DNA of 12,436 nt from an uncultured Eubacteriales bacterium (GTDB taxonomy: Bacteria > Bacillota > Clostridia > Oscillospirales > Oscillospiraceae), in assembly GCA_900554275.1 (NCBI GenBank), contig USGS01000049.1:1-12436 (forward strand), read 5' to 3'. A program made the position numbers and the translations under genes. Shown here piece after piece: positions 5,697 through 12,038 of this stretch (position 1 is the stretch's first letter; each line of letters begins with the position of its first letter). The notes beneath the pieces are model-generated. The model saw nothing but the letters and a program-made list of their open reading frames with translations, did no database searches and was not told the DNA's origin.

Positions 5697-6342
5697 GTTG
5701 ATTATAATTGCCATTGTTGTCTTTTTTGTGTGGAGCAGCCTTTCCAACGCTAAAAAAATACGTAAAGTGCAAAAATCGGCAGAAAACTGTAAAGCAAAGC
5801 ACGAGATCATTGCTATTCTAAAAAGCGTATCCGCCGCCCAAGTTGACAACGCAACCTGTCGCCTTTCCGTCCATTCTGCCGGTTATAAGGGAGGTGGGGA
5901 AATCATTCAAGTGGATATAGTATTAAAATCCCCTGAATTAGCTCCGCGTTACGAGGAATTAAAGAAAGAATATCGACAAGCGATGCGAACATCGGTAACT
6001 GCCACAGTCAACGGTGATCACGCGCTTGCTTCTCAAATGGATGAACGCGGAAAGGGACTCCGGCAAGAATTGGAAAAGTTGTTCCTTACACGTTTTTCCT
6101 CCGAAGTCGATGCAAGGGCCATTGTCGGTAGTTTTTCCGATATAGAGGACGTCAGAGTAGACCTCGTAAGAAACACGATCGCTGCATATACATGGATTTT
6201 TGTAGACGGTCTTTACATAGATGCAGGAAAGTATGACGGCTTCTGCATCCCCTACATCTTTGATGCTGTTGAAAAAGCGGCCAAATCCATCCCCAATGTA
6301 TCGCTCTCCATCGACAAAACTATTCCAAACCAGAAGAATTGA
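5689..6342 (+). CDS. Unknown membrane-anchored protein
   Basis: A 217-residue protein of no family I recognise. The start is a TTG 8 nt after GGAGGT; no ATG start is available nearby, and the TTG gives a clean N-terminal hydrophobic helix (MIELIIIAIVVFFVWSSL). That helix is followed by a basic patch (NAKKIRKVQK), so the rest is probably cytoplasmic. The body is soluble and mixed alpha/beta, with a charged helical stretch around 80-135 (ELKKEYRQAM, then MDERGKGLRQELEKLF). Base composition is visibly more AT-rich than the flanking housekeeping genes, hinting at horizontal origin. The next gene starts 11 nt after the stop, and its ribosome site overlaps the stop codon. Expression presumably comes from 5283, through or around the terminator at 5509-5549. 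Confidence 0.75.
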   Translation: MIELIIIAIVVFFVWSSLSNAKKIRKVQKSAENCKAKHEIIAILKSVSAAQVDNATCRLSVHSAGYKGGGEIIQVDIVLKSPELAPRYEELKKEYRQAMRTSVTATVNGDHALASQMDERGKGLRQELEKLFLTRFSSEVDARAIVGSFSDIEDVRVDLVRNTIAAYTWIFVDGLYIDAGKYDGFCIPYIFDAVEKAAKSIPNVSLSIDKTIPNQKN

Positions 6343-6353
6343 GGTGACACGTT

Positions 6354-6554
6354 ATGTCTACCAAAAACTACTACGGCCTGTGCGGCTCTTGCCGCTACTG
6401 CGAGTTGGGTGACAGCTATACCTCCTGCTATGTGACGCACTTCAAGTGCTCCCGCAACGGATACAGCGTCACCGCCACAGAGAAACCCTGTGACCGCTAC
6501 GAGCCCGACCGCAATCGAACAAATGACACCATCGAATTATATGACCGCTCATAA
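6354..6554 (+). CDS. Small cysteine-rich protein, probable metal-binding
   Basis: A 66-residue protein with a CGSCRYC motif (Cys10, Cys13, Cys16) and further cysteines at about 25, 32 and 46. They lie in a compact YTSCYVTHFKCSRNGYSV and TEKPCDRYEPD pattern. The spacing suggests a small zinc-ribbon-like fold (inference). Short proteins of this look recur in Firmicute genomes and mobile elements as hypotheticals; I know no assigned function. GAGGTG lies 7 nt before the ATG and overlaps the preceding stop, so it is coupled to the membrane protein. A strong terminator begins at its stop codon. Confidence 0.75.
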   Translation: MSTKNYYGLCGSCRYCELGDSYTSCYVTHFKCSRNGYSVTATEKPCDRYEPDRNRTNDTIELYDRS

Positions 6555-6591
6555 AAGATAGGGAGCTGCGGAGCAGCTCCCTATCTTTTTT
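6553..6591. terminator. Bidirectional terminator between convergent genes
   Basis: GATAGGGAGCTGC (6557-6569) and GCAGCTCCCTATC (6573-6585) form a perfect 13-bp stem with a GGA loop. Flanking AAAA/TTTT extends it to 17 bp, followed by T-runs on both strands. It ends the plus-strand unit at 6554 and the minus-strand cysS transcript (stop at 6599). Confidence 0.92.
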
Positions 6592-6598
6592 ATTCATC

Positions 6599-8044
6599 TC
6601 ACACGCGCTTCCACTTTGCGCCGTTGGGGATGTCCGTGACTTCGATGCCCTGGGCCTTCAGCTCGTCGCGGATGCGGTCGGCCTCGGCGAAGTTCTTGGC
6701 CTTCTTGGCGTCGGCGCGGGCGCGGATCAGCGCCTCCACGTCGCCGTTGGCCTCGCCATCCTCACTGATGACGGCGAACTCGCCGGCGGCGGGGGCGGCG
6801 GCCTGCCTGGCCCGGAGGGCGGCGGCCTTCTCCAGCAGCTTCAGGCCCAGCACGGTGTCGAAGCTGTCCAGCAGCGCCAGCTTGGTCTTGTCGTTGGTCT
6901 TGGCCTTCAGCACATCGTACAGCACGGTGACGGCCATGGAGGTGTTCAGGTCGTTATCCATGGCGGCCATGAACTTGGCCTTGTACTCGTCAAAGGCGGC
7001 CTGCTCCACCTCGCCCTCGTCCTTCAGCGCGGCGATGCGGGCCAACAGCTTGTTGTAGGCCACGGTGGCGTTGTCCAGGTTCTCCCAGGTGAACACCAAA
7101 CTCTTGCGGTAGTGGCTTTGCAGGCAGAAGAAACGGTAGGCCAGCGGATCGTAGCCCTTCTCCTCCAGCAGGGAGACGGTGAGGAACTCGCCCTTGGACT
7201 TGGACATCTTGCCGTGGTCGGTGTTCAGGTGGGCCACATGGCACCAGTGGGGGCACCAGGGATGACCCAGGTAGCTCTCGGACTGGGCGATCTCGTTGGT
7301 GTGGTGGGGGAAGGCGTTGTCCACGCCGCCGCAGTGCAGGTCGAGATACTCGCCGTTGAACTTCATGGAGATGCCGGAGCACTCAATGTGCCAGCCGGGA
7401 TAGCCCACGCCCCAGGGGGAGTCCCACTTCAGGGCCTGATCCTCGAACTTGGACTTGGTGAACCAGAGGACGAAGTCGTTCTTATTGCGCTTGTTGGGGT
7501 CCTCCTCCACGCCCTCCCGGACGCCCACCGCCAGATCCTCCTCGTTGTGGTCGTTGAAGATATAGTAGCGCTGGAGCTTGCTGGTGTCGAAGTACACGTT
7601 GCCGCCGGCGAAGTAGGCGTAGCCGGTGTCCATCAGCTTGGTGATGATCTTGATATAGTCGTCGATCAGGCCGGTGGCGGGCTGCACCACATCGGGGCGC
7701 TTGATGTTCAGCTTCTGGCAGTCGGAGAAGAACGCATCGGTGTAGTACTTGGCGATCTCCATGACGGTCTTGTGCTCCCGCTTCGCGCCCTTGAGCATCT
7801 TGTCCTCGCCCTCGTCGGCGTCGGAGGTCAGGTGGCCCACGTCGGTGATGTTCATAACGCGGTTCACGTCGTAGCCGGCGTAGCGCAGGTACTTCTCCAG
7901 CACGTCCTCCATGATGTAGGAACGCAGGTTGCCGATGTGGGCAAAGTGATACACCGTCGGGCCGCAGGTATACATCTCCACGTGGCCGGGGGTGTGGGTC
8001 TTGAACTCCTCTTTCTTGTGGGTGGCGGAATTATACAGATACAT
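6599..8044 (-). CDS. cysS: Cysteine--tRNA ligase
   Basis: A 481-residue class I cysteinyl-tRNA synthetase, which charges tRNA-Cys with cysteine using ATP. The N-terminal catalytic domain carries CGPTVYHFAHIGN with the HIGH-type signature at 36-39. The KMSKS loop is at 279-283. The zinc ligands of the family are all present: Cys27, Cys222, His247 and Glu251, with the same 25- and 4-residue spacings as in E. coli CysRS. The C-terminal part holds the helical anticodon-binding region and a final basic domain (NFAEADRIRDELKAQGIEVT). AGGAG lies 7 nt before the ATG. The gene is monocistronic by appearance, with its own promoter, T-box leader and terminator. Confidence 0.98.
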   Translation of the reverse strand: MYLYNSATHKKEEFKTHTPGHVEMYTCGPTVYHFAHIGNLRSYIMEDVLEKYLRYAGYDVNRVMNITDVGHLTSDADEGEDKMLKGAKREHKTVMEIAKYYTDAFFSDCQKLNIKRPDVVQPATGLIDDYIKIITKLMDTGYAYFAGGNVYFDTSKLQRYYIFNDHNEEDLAVGVREGVEEDPNKRNKNDFVLWFTKSKFEDQALKWDSPWGVGYPGWHIECSGISMKFNGEYLDLHCGGVDNAFPHHTNEIAQSESYLGHPWCPHWCHVAHLNTDHGKMSKSKGEFLTVSLLEEKGYDPLAYRFFCLQSHYRKSLVFTWENLDNATVAYNKLLARIAALKDEGEVEQAAFDEYKAKFMAAMDNDLNTSMAVTVLYDVLKAKTNDKTKLALLDSFDTVLGLKLLEKAAALRARQAAAPAAGEFAVISEDGEANGDVEALIRARADAKKAKNFAEADRIRDELKAQGIEVTDIPNGAKWKRV

Positions 8045-8085
8045 AACGGTTCTCCTTCTATCTACATTGTATTATTATGCCGAAC

Positions 8086-8120
8086 AAAAACGCCTCCCAT
8101 GCCCTGGGGCATGAGAGGCG
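8086..8120 (-). terminator. T-box intrinsic terminator upstream of cysS
   Basis: On the minus strand CGCCTCTCATGCCC pairs with GGGCATGGGAGGCG (14 bp, one wobble) around a 2-nt apex and is followed by TTTTTG. It is placed between the T-box sequence and the cysS start, as expected for the regulated terminator. Confidence 0.88.
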
Positions 8121-8318
8121 AAAGAATACTTCGCGGTTCCACTCTCGTTTATCTCTCGGTGCGGCCTGTGACGCAGACCATGCGGAGGGCATCCATATCC
8201 CCCGCGCTCCCGGACGCACTTTCCGCACCGCTCGGCAGGACGGCTTTCAGCCGCTGACCGTCCCTCTCTTGGCAAAGCGCCGATGCGTACTCTTTCCGAT
8301 CATCGCGCTATTTGATTG
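8086..8318 (-). promoter_or_regulatory. T-box riboswitch controlling cysS
   Basis: The cysS leader shows the T-box layout. A Stem I region carries an AGTA motif (8288-8291) and a GGAAAG segment on the opposite side. It is followed by the conserved T-box sequence AGAGTGGAACCGCGA (8131-8145) and a terminator (8086-8120). A UGC triplet at 8225-8227, in the GGUGCGGAAAG segment, is the likely specifier and encodes cysteine, matching the gene. Uncharged tRNA-Cys is expected to bind both elements and stabilise the antiterminator, raising cysS expression when cysteine is short. The specifier assignment is by position, not by folding. Confidence 0.9.
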
Positions 8319-8324
8319 TCACTA

Positions 8325-8353
8325 ATAGTAGCAGGATTTCGGCGCGGTGTCAA
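8325..8353 (-). promoter_or_regulatory. Promoter of the T-box/cysS unit
   Basis: TTGACA (8348-8353), a 17-nt spacer and TACTAT (8325-8330) on the minus strand. The -35 box ends one base beyond the pgsA stop codon, so cysS has its own start despite lying in line with pgsA. Confidence 0.82.
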
Positions 8354-8354
8354 G

Positions 8355-8879
8355 TCATTTGACCTCCTTGAACACATCGGCGTTCTTGGCGAAATACTCG
8401 ATGCCGGAGTAGACGGTGGTCACCAGGATCACGCCCTGACATACATAGTTCAGCACCTGGGGGATGCCGAACAAAATCAGGCAGATGCACACCATGGTGC
8501 TGGCGGTCTTGACCTTGCCCGACCACCCGGCGGCGATGACCCGGCCCTTCTCCACGGCCACAAGGCGCATCCCGGACACGGCGAACTCCCGCAGCAGCAC
8601 GACGGCCAGCACCCACGCGGCAAACGTGCCCTCCTCCACGAACCAGCACAGCGCCGCCATAACAAGGCATTTGTCCGCCAGGGGGTCCATAAACTTGCCG
8701 AAGTCGGAGATCTGGTTATAGTGGCGGGCGATGTAGCCGTCCAGCAGGTCGGTGAGGCAGGCCACAACGTAGATGGCCAGGGCCACGTAGCGGCTGCCGG
8801 GGAAGCCCCAGTACAGCACCGCCAAAAACGCGGGGATCATCAGCACCCGCAGGATCGTCAGCTTGTTCGCGGTCGTCAT
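8355..8879 (-). CDS. pgsA: CDP-diacylglycerol--glycerol-3-phosphate 3-phosphatidyltransferase
   Basis: A 174-residue integral membrane enzyme of the CDP-alcohol phosphatidyltransferase family. It makes phosphatidylglycerol phosphate from CDP-diacylglycerol and glycerol-3-phosphate. The full catalytic motif D44-x2-D47-G48-x2-A51-R52-x8-G61-x3-D65-x3-D69 is present, flanked by about five hydrophobic helices. The length and the start MTTANKLTILRVLMIPAFLA are typical of PgsA rather than of phosphatidylserine or cardiolipin synthases. The start has only a weak ribosome site (AGGCGG, rather far upstream). It follows rimO by 71 nt, and its own promoter candidate lies there. The rimO-pgsA neighbourhood is common in Firmicutes. 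Confidence 0.93.
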   Translation of the reverse strand: MTTANKLTILRVLMIPAFLAVLYWGFPGSRYVALAIYVVACLTDLLDGYIARHYNQISDFGKFMDPLADKCLVMAALCWFVEEGTFAAWVLAVVLLREFAVSGMRLVAVEKGRVIAAGWSGKVKTASTMVCICLILFGIPQVLNYVCQGVILVTTVYSGIEYFAKNADVFKEVK

Positions 8880-8914
8880 AGATATGTATCCGCCTTTCTC
8901 TCATGTCTCTGTAC

Positions 8915-8943
8915 AGTATAGCACGGTGAGCGCGAAATGGAAA
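8915..8943 (-). promoter_or_regulatory. Candidate promoter of pgsA
   Basis: TTTCCA (8938-8943), a 17-nt spacer and TATACT (8915-8920), with an extended -10 TG (TGCTATACT), lie in the rimO-pgsA gap. The -35 match is only 4 of 6, compensated by the extended -10. Confidence 0.5.
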
Positions 8944-8950
8944 GTCCTTT

Positions 8951-10270
8951 TTACTCCGCCAGCTCGCCGGTCAGGTCGCCGTCCATCGTGCCGGTGATGC
9001 GGACGGGGACGAACTCCCCGGCCTCCACCTCGTGGTCGGCGGTAAAGTAGATGCAGCCGTCGATGTCGGGGCTTTCAGCGTAGCTGCGGCCCACGAACTG
9101 CATGGCCTGCTCGTCGAAGCCGTCGCACAGCACCTCCAGCACCGTGCCCATGCGGCTGTCGTTGAAATCGTCCATGATGCGGGACTGGACATCCACCACC
9201 AGCTCAGCGCGGCGCTCGGCCTCGGCGGTGTCCACCCGGTTCAGCATTTTGGCCGCAGGCGTGCCCTCCTCCGGGGAGTAGGGGAACACCCCGGCCCGCT
9301 CGATGCGGACCTCCTGCAAAAACTCGCACAGCTCCTCGAAGGCGGCCTCGTCCTCGTAGGGCAGGCCGGTGATGAGGCTGGTACGCAGCACCAGCCCGGG
9401 GATGCGGGCGCGGAGCTTATGGAACAGGGCCAGCAGCTCCGCCTTGTCGCCCCGGCGGTTCATGGTCTTGAGCACCTTGTCGTTGCAGTGCTGGATGGGG
9501 ATGTCCAGATAGGGCAGCACCTTCTCCTCATCGGCGATGGTGTCGATCAGCTCGTCGGTGAACTCGTCGGGATAGAGGTAGTGCAGGCGTATCCAGTGGA
9601 AGTCCAGCTTACACAGCTCCCGCAGCAGGGCCGCCAGCTTACGCTGGCCGTACAGGTCGATGCCGTAGCGGGTGATGTCCTGGGCGATGACGATGCACTC
9701 CTTCACGCCGGCGGCGGCCAGCTTCTCCGCCTCGGCCAGCACGTCCTCCATGCGGCGACTGCGGTACTTGCCCCGCAGGGTGGGGATGACGCAGAAGGAG
9801 CAGCGGTTGTCGCAGCCCTCGGCGATGCGGAGGTAGGCGAAGTGCTTGGGCGTGGTCAGCACCCGGTCAAGCTCGTCGATCATGCCGTGGATGTCGCCGA
9901 AGCGGCGGGGCGTGCCGCCGGAGACGACCTCCTCCAGCGCCGGGACGATCTCGCCGTAGCTGCCCGTGCCCATGATGCCGTCCACCTCCGGCAGCTCGTC
10001 CAGGATCTCCTGCTGGTAGCGCTGGGTGAGGCAGCCGGTGACGAGGATCTTGCCCACCAGCCCCTGCTCCTTCAGCGCCGCCACGGAGAGGATGGTGTCG
10101 ATGGCCTCCTCCTTGGCGCTGTCGATGAAGCCGCAGGTGTTGATGACCACCACGTCCGCGCCGGCGTTTTCAGTCTGCAGGGTGTGCCCGGCATCCCGGC
10201 ACAGGGCCATCATCTGCTCGGTGTTGACCAGGTTCTTGGCGCAGCCAAGGGAAATGAACGATACTTTCAC
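8951..10270 (-). CDS. rimO: Ribosomal protein S12 methylthiotransferase
   Basis: A 439-residue radical-SAM methylthiotransferase. The N-terminal UPF0004 domain has its three iron-sulfur cysteines (Cys10, Cys46, Cys80). The radical-SAM motif C-x3-C-x2-C is at 153, 157 and 160 (EGCDNRCSFC). A TRAM domain occupies roughly 370-439. MKVSFISLGCAKNLVNTEQM and RLHYLYPDEFTDELIDTI are typical of RimO, which modifies an aspartate of S12, rather than of MiaB. The start is a GTG 8 nt after AGTGAGG. That ribosome site lies in the 15-bp sequence duplicated from the end of recX, implying that rimO once directly followed recX. Confidence 0.96.
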   Translation of the reverse strand: MKVSFISLGCAKNLVNTEQMMALCRDAGHTLQTENAGADVVVINTCGFIDSAKEEAIDTILSVAALKEQGLVGKILVTGCLTQRYQQEILDELPEVDGIMGTGSYGEIVPALEEVVSGGTPRRFGDIHGMIDELDRVLTTPKHFAYLRIAEGCDNRCSFCVIPTLRGKYRSRRMEDVLAEAEKLAAAGVKECIVIAQDITRYGIDLYGQRKLAALLRELCKLDFHWIRLHYLYPDEFTDELIDTIADEEKVLPYLDIPIQHCNDKVLKTMNRRGDKAELLALFHKLRARIPGLVLRTSLITGLPYEDEAAFEELCEFLQEVRIERAGVFPYSPEEGTPAAKMLNRVDTAEAERRAELVVDVQSRIMDDFNDSRMGTVLEVLCDGFDEQAMQFVGRSYAESPDIDGCIYFTADHEVEAGEFVPVRITGTMDGDLTGELAE

Positions 10271-10279
10271 GGTGTATAC

Positions 10280-10294
10280 CTCACTCTTCGTCTA
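10280..10294. repeat. Left copy of the 15-bp direct repeat flanking the dpnI segment
   Basis: CTCACTCTTCGTCTA here is identical to 11417-11431. This copy is non-coding and begins directly after the dpnI stop in the direction of transcription. It also supplies part of the rimO ribosome site. Confidence 0.9.
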
Positions 10295-11062
10295 CTAAAT
10301 CTTTCTGTATCTTCCTCGACCTAAAAATTCCAAAAAACCGCGGTCACGTAAATATTGCAGTTGCTGCCTAATCTTAGGTCTAACGTTATTGTTATTAGGA
10401 TACCTCTCCGCCAGCGTCCCGGCAAACGCATAAACTTCATCTATAGTGAAGCACTCGTTACGGATGGCATTTACACAGCACAGAACATCCAGAAGCCAGC
10501 CACGCGCTTCCATTTCCGCCGTTTCCAGCCGAGCCGCTTTTTGCACCTGCGCTAAAACAGTCTTCTTCTCGACCGCAGCGCGGTCTTTGATTATAGAAAT
10601 CCGCCCTTGTGCCGGTATCTCGCTGAACAGAATATTGCAGCCCACCCAGCCCGCTCTTTTAGCCGCAGACGAAAGCGGTTTTCTTTTTTCAACAATACCC
10701 GGCACAAAAAAGTGCTTCGGTATAACCCATAAGTCATCCACGCACATTTCCCGTAAGTCGTAGCTCAACACAAAGAAATCGGGGTTGCTGTTGCCTGTTA
10801 TCCGTTCGATAAAAGTTTCATAAGCGCCGTCCGCTATTCTTTTACCAACCCGGCCACTCTTACTTTTCAATTCGTATTCATTTTTGCAGTTAGGGCAAAA
10901 AAAGTCCGCAACAGCTTTATTATTTGGAAAGTGAGAAATATGGGTGTTCCCGCAACGAGGGCAGTAGAGTTCGCGACACACCCAGCCTTCCGTGAGCACC
11001 CGCGCAATCTGCGAATTGCTTTTATAGCCCCTTGCCGCCTCCAAGTTAAAGCCGCACTCCAC
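10295..11062 (-). CDS. dpnI: DpnI-type methyl-directed restriction endonuclease (Gm6ATC)
   Basis: A 255-residue homologue of R.DpnI, the type IIM enzyme that cuts GATC only when its adenine is N6-methylated. Against my recollection of the pneumococcal protein the match runs end to end: NLE, YKSNSQ, VADF, ELKSK, RAGWxGCNI, IRQQLQ and GRGxYRK. The PD-(D/E)xK residues Asp53, Glu64 and Lys66 and the zinc ligands Cys34, Cys37, Cys56 and Cys59 occupy the same numbers. The C-terminal part (about 180-255) would be the methyl-reading winged helix. I start at the GTG at 11062, 7 nt after AAGGAG, giving MECGFNLE; the ATG two codons earlier is too close to that site. It is AT-richer than its neighbours, sits in a direct-repeat-bounded insert, and has no partner methylase (none is needed) or dpnD here. 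Confidence 0.94.
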   Translation of the reverse strand: MECGFNLEAARGYKSNSQIARVLTEGWVCRELYCPRCGNTHISHFPNNKAVADFFCPNCKNEYELKSKSGRVGKRIADGAYETFIERITGNSNPDFFVLSYDLREMCVDDLWVIPKHFFVPGIVEKRKPLSSAAKRAGWVGCNILFSEIPAQGRISIIKDRAAVEKKTVLAQVQKAARLETAEMEARGWLLDVLCCVNAIRNECFTIDEVYAFAGTLAERYPNNNNVRPKIRQQLQYLRDRGFLEFLGRGRYRKI

Positions 11063-11122
11063 GCTCATTCTCCTTTCCGTCAACGTTTTTGTTCTTCGTC
11101 TCAGACTGGCAAAAAAGCTGTC

Positions 11123-11151
11123 ATTATGCGTCAGCCCATGCCATGGCGCAA
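11123..11151 (-). promoter_or_regulatory. Weak promoter candidate for dpnI
   Basis: TTGCGC (11146-11151), a 17-nt spacer and CATAAT (11123-11128) on the minus strand, about 60 nt before the dpnI start. The -10 matches 5 of 6 but the -35 only 3 of 6, so this is tentative. Confidence 0.3.
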
Positions 11152-11278
11152 ACACTCTGACACAAATGCTCTTAGGGTGCAAATTGGCACGGCAATCCAG
11201 GTTTTAGGTTTCCTCACGCAAAGAAGGCTGGCGCAGCGCAAGCCACGACCAGGAAATCGCCATCCTCATTAGTCTTAG

Positions 11279-11397
11279 CAGCAATCCCTCCGCCAACGCC
11301 CCACGCCGCCAGTGCCCCTTGCACGGGGGAGACTTTCCGCGCCACGGCGCTGAAAGGGAGACGGATTCCCACGTCGCTTCGCTCCTCGGAATGACAG
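11279..11397. repeat. Composite interspersed repeats
   Basis: Two repeat-like pieces lie side by side. The first (11279-11360) runs from CAGCAATCCCTCCG to GAAAGGGAG and contains the CCCCTTGCACGGGG hairpin and GCGCCACGGCGC. The second (11362-11397) contains CGGATTCCCACGTCGCTTCG, then CTCCTCGGAATGACAG. From memory, both resemble short repeats scattered through gut Clostridia intergenic regions; the second is the one whose false translation reads FRGAKRRGNP. Family membership needs a genome search. Confidence 0.65.
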
Positions 11398-11416
11398 AGG
11401 TTGGTCTATTGCTGCA

Positions 11417-11431
11417 CTCACTCTTCGTCTA
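11417..11431. repeat. Right copy of the 15-bp direct repeat, at the 3' end of recX
   Basis: Identical to 10280-10294. Here the sequence is coding: on the minus strand TAGACGAAGAGTGAG contains the last recX codons and its TGA stop. The other copy therefore looks derived from recX, not the reverse. Confidence 0.9.
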
Positions 11432-12038
11432 TGTCCTGCCCCAGCTCGTTGAGGACGGGGCGGATGTCGTTCCAGGAAAAGCCGCGGCGCTGGAGATAGG
11501 CGGCCAGCCGGCGGGACGTGTCGGTGTCCAGGCTCTTGCCACGCAGCTTGGCGTGGGCCAAAGCACGTATGGTGTCCTGCGCCGGGGGAAGCTGGGCCAG
11601 TGCCCCGTCCCATAGTTCCTTGGGGATACCCCGGCGGTGCAGCTCCTGCTTCACCCGGGCCGGGCCGTAGCCCAGCGTGCCGTAATGGCGGGCGATGACC
11701 CCGGCATAGGCCTCATCGTTGACCGCACCCAGTCCCTCCAGCCAGTCCGCCGTCTCCGCCGCCTCGTCCTCCGGCGCACCCTTTTTTGTCAGGCGGCGCT
11801 GCACCTCCTGCTTGGAGAGCATACGCCCGGCGGCCATACGGGCCGCCGCCTGCTTCCGCTCCGACCTCTCCCCTGCCGCCTGTAATTCTACCACAAGCTC
11901 CGGGGGCACGTCCATCCCCTTATATAAGCCAAAGCGCAGAAGCTCCGCACCGGTGATCCGGAGAAGCGTTTCGTCCTCCAGAAACACCAGCACGCGCTCC
12001 TGCTTATGCTTTGATTTTTCGATCCGGTCGATGCGCAT
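11418..12038 (-). CDS. recX: Regulatory protein RecX
   Basis: A 206-residue RecX, the helical-repeat protein that binds the RecA filament and modulates its recombinase and coprotease activity. The sequence shows the three-helix repeats of the family: AARMAAGRMLSKQEVQRRLT, WLEGLGAVNDEAYAGVIARH, GPARVKQELHRRGIPKELWD and LQRRGFSWNDIRPVL. A longer N-terminal beta region (residues 1-60) is as in Clostridia. Its ATG overlaps the recA TGA by one base (TGATG), so the two are translationally coupled. The stop lies in the 15-bp direct repeat; the insert beyond leaves the reading frame whole. Confidence 0.95.
   Translation of the reverse strand: MRIDRIEKSKHKQERVLVFLEDETLLRITGAELLRFGLYKGMDVPPELVVELQAAGERSERKQAAARMAAGRMLSKQEVQRRLTKKGAPEDEAAETADWLEGLGAVNDEAYAGVIARHYGTLGYGPARVKQELHRRGIPKELWDGALAQLPPAQDTIRALAHAKLRGKSLDTDTSRRLAAYLQRRGFSWNDIRPVLNELGQDIDEE

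Larger units (their letters stand above)
11063..11416. other. Non-coding part of the insert, between recX and dpnI
   Basis: This 354-nt stretch holds the dpnI ribosome site and upstream region (11063-11160), about 120 nt in which I see nothing recognisable (11160-11278), and interspersed-repeat material (11279-11397). No convincing gene was found. The only open frames are in the repeat and read as the familiar spurious RGAKRRGNP-type peptide. Confidence 0.7.

Noticed and set aside
9032..10324. Long plus-strand open frames opposite rimO, cysS (7112-8257) and the serpin (4289-5182)
   Set aside because: All are shadows of well-identified genes with the same biased composition; no family motif or start signal is present.
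10295..11416. Insertion sequence or transposon ends around dpnI
   Set aside because: The segment ends are not inverted repeats of each other and no transposase is encoded, so only the direct repeat supports insertion.
11275..11613. Minus-strand 112-codon frame containing RGAKRRGNP
   Set aside because: This is a known kind of spurious translation of an interspersed repeat, and it overlaps recX in another frame.
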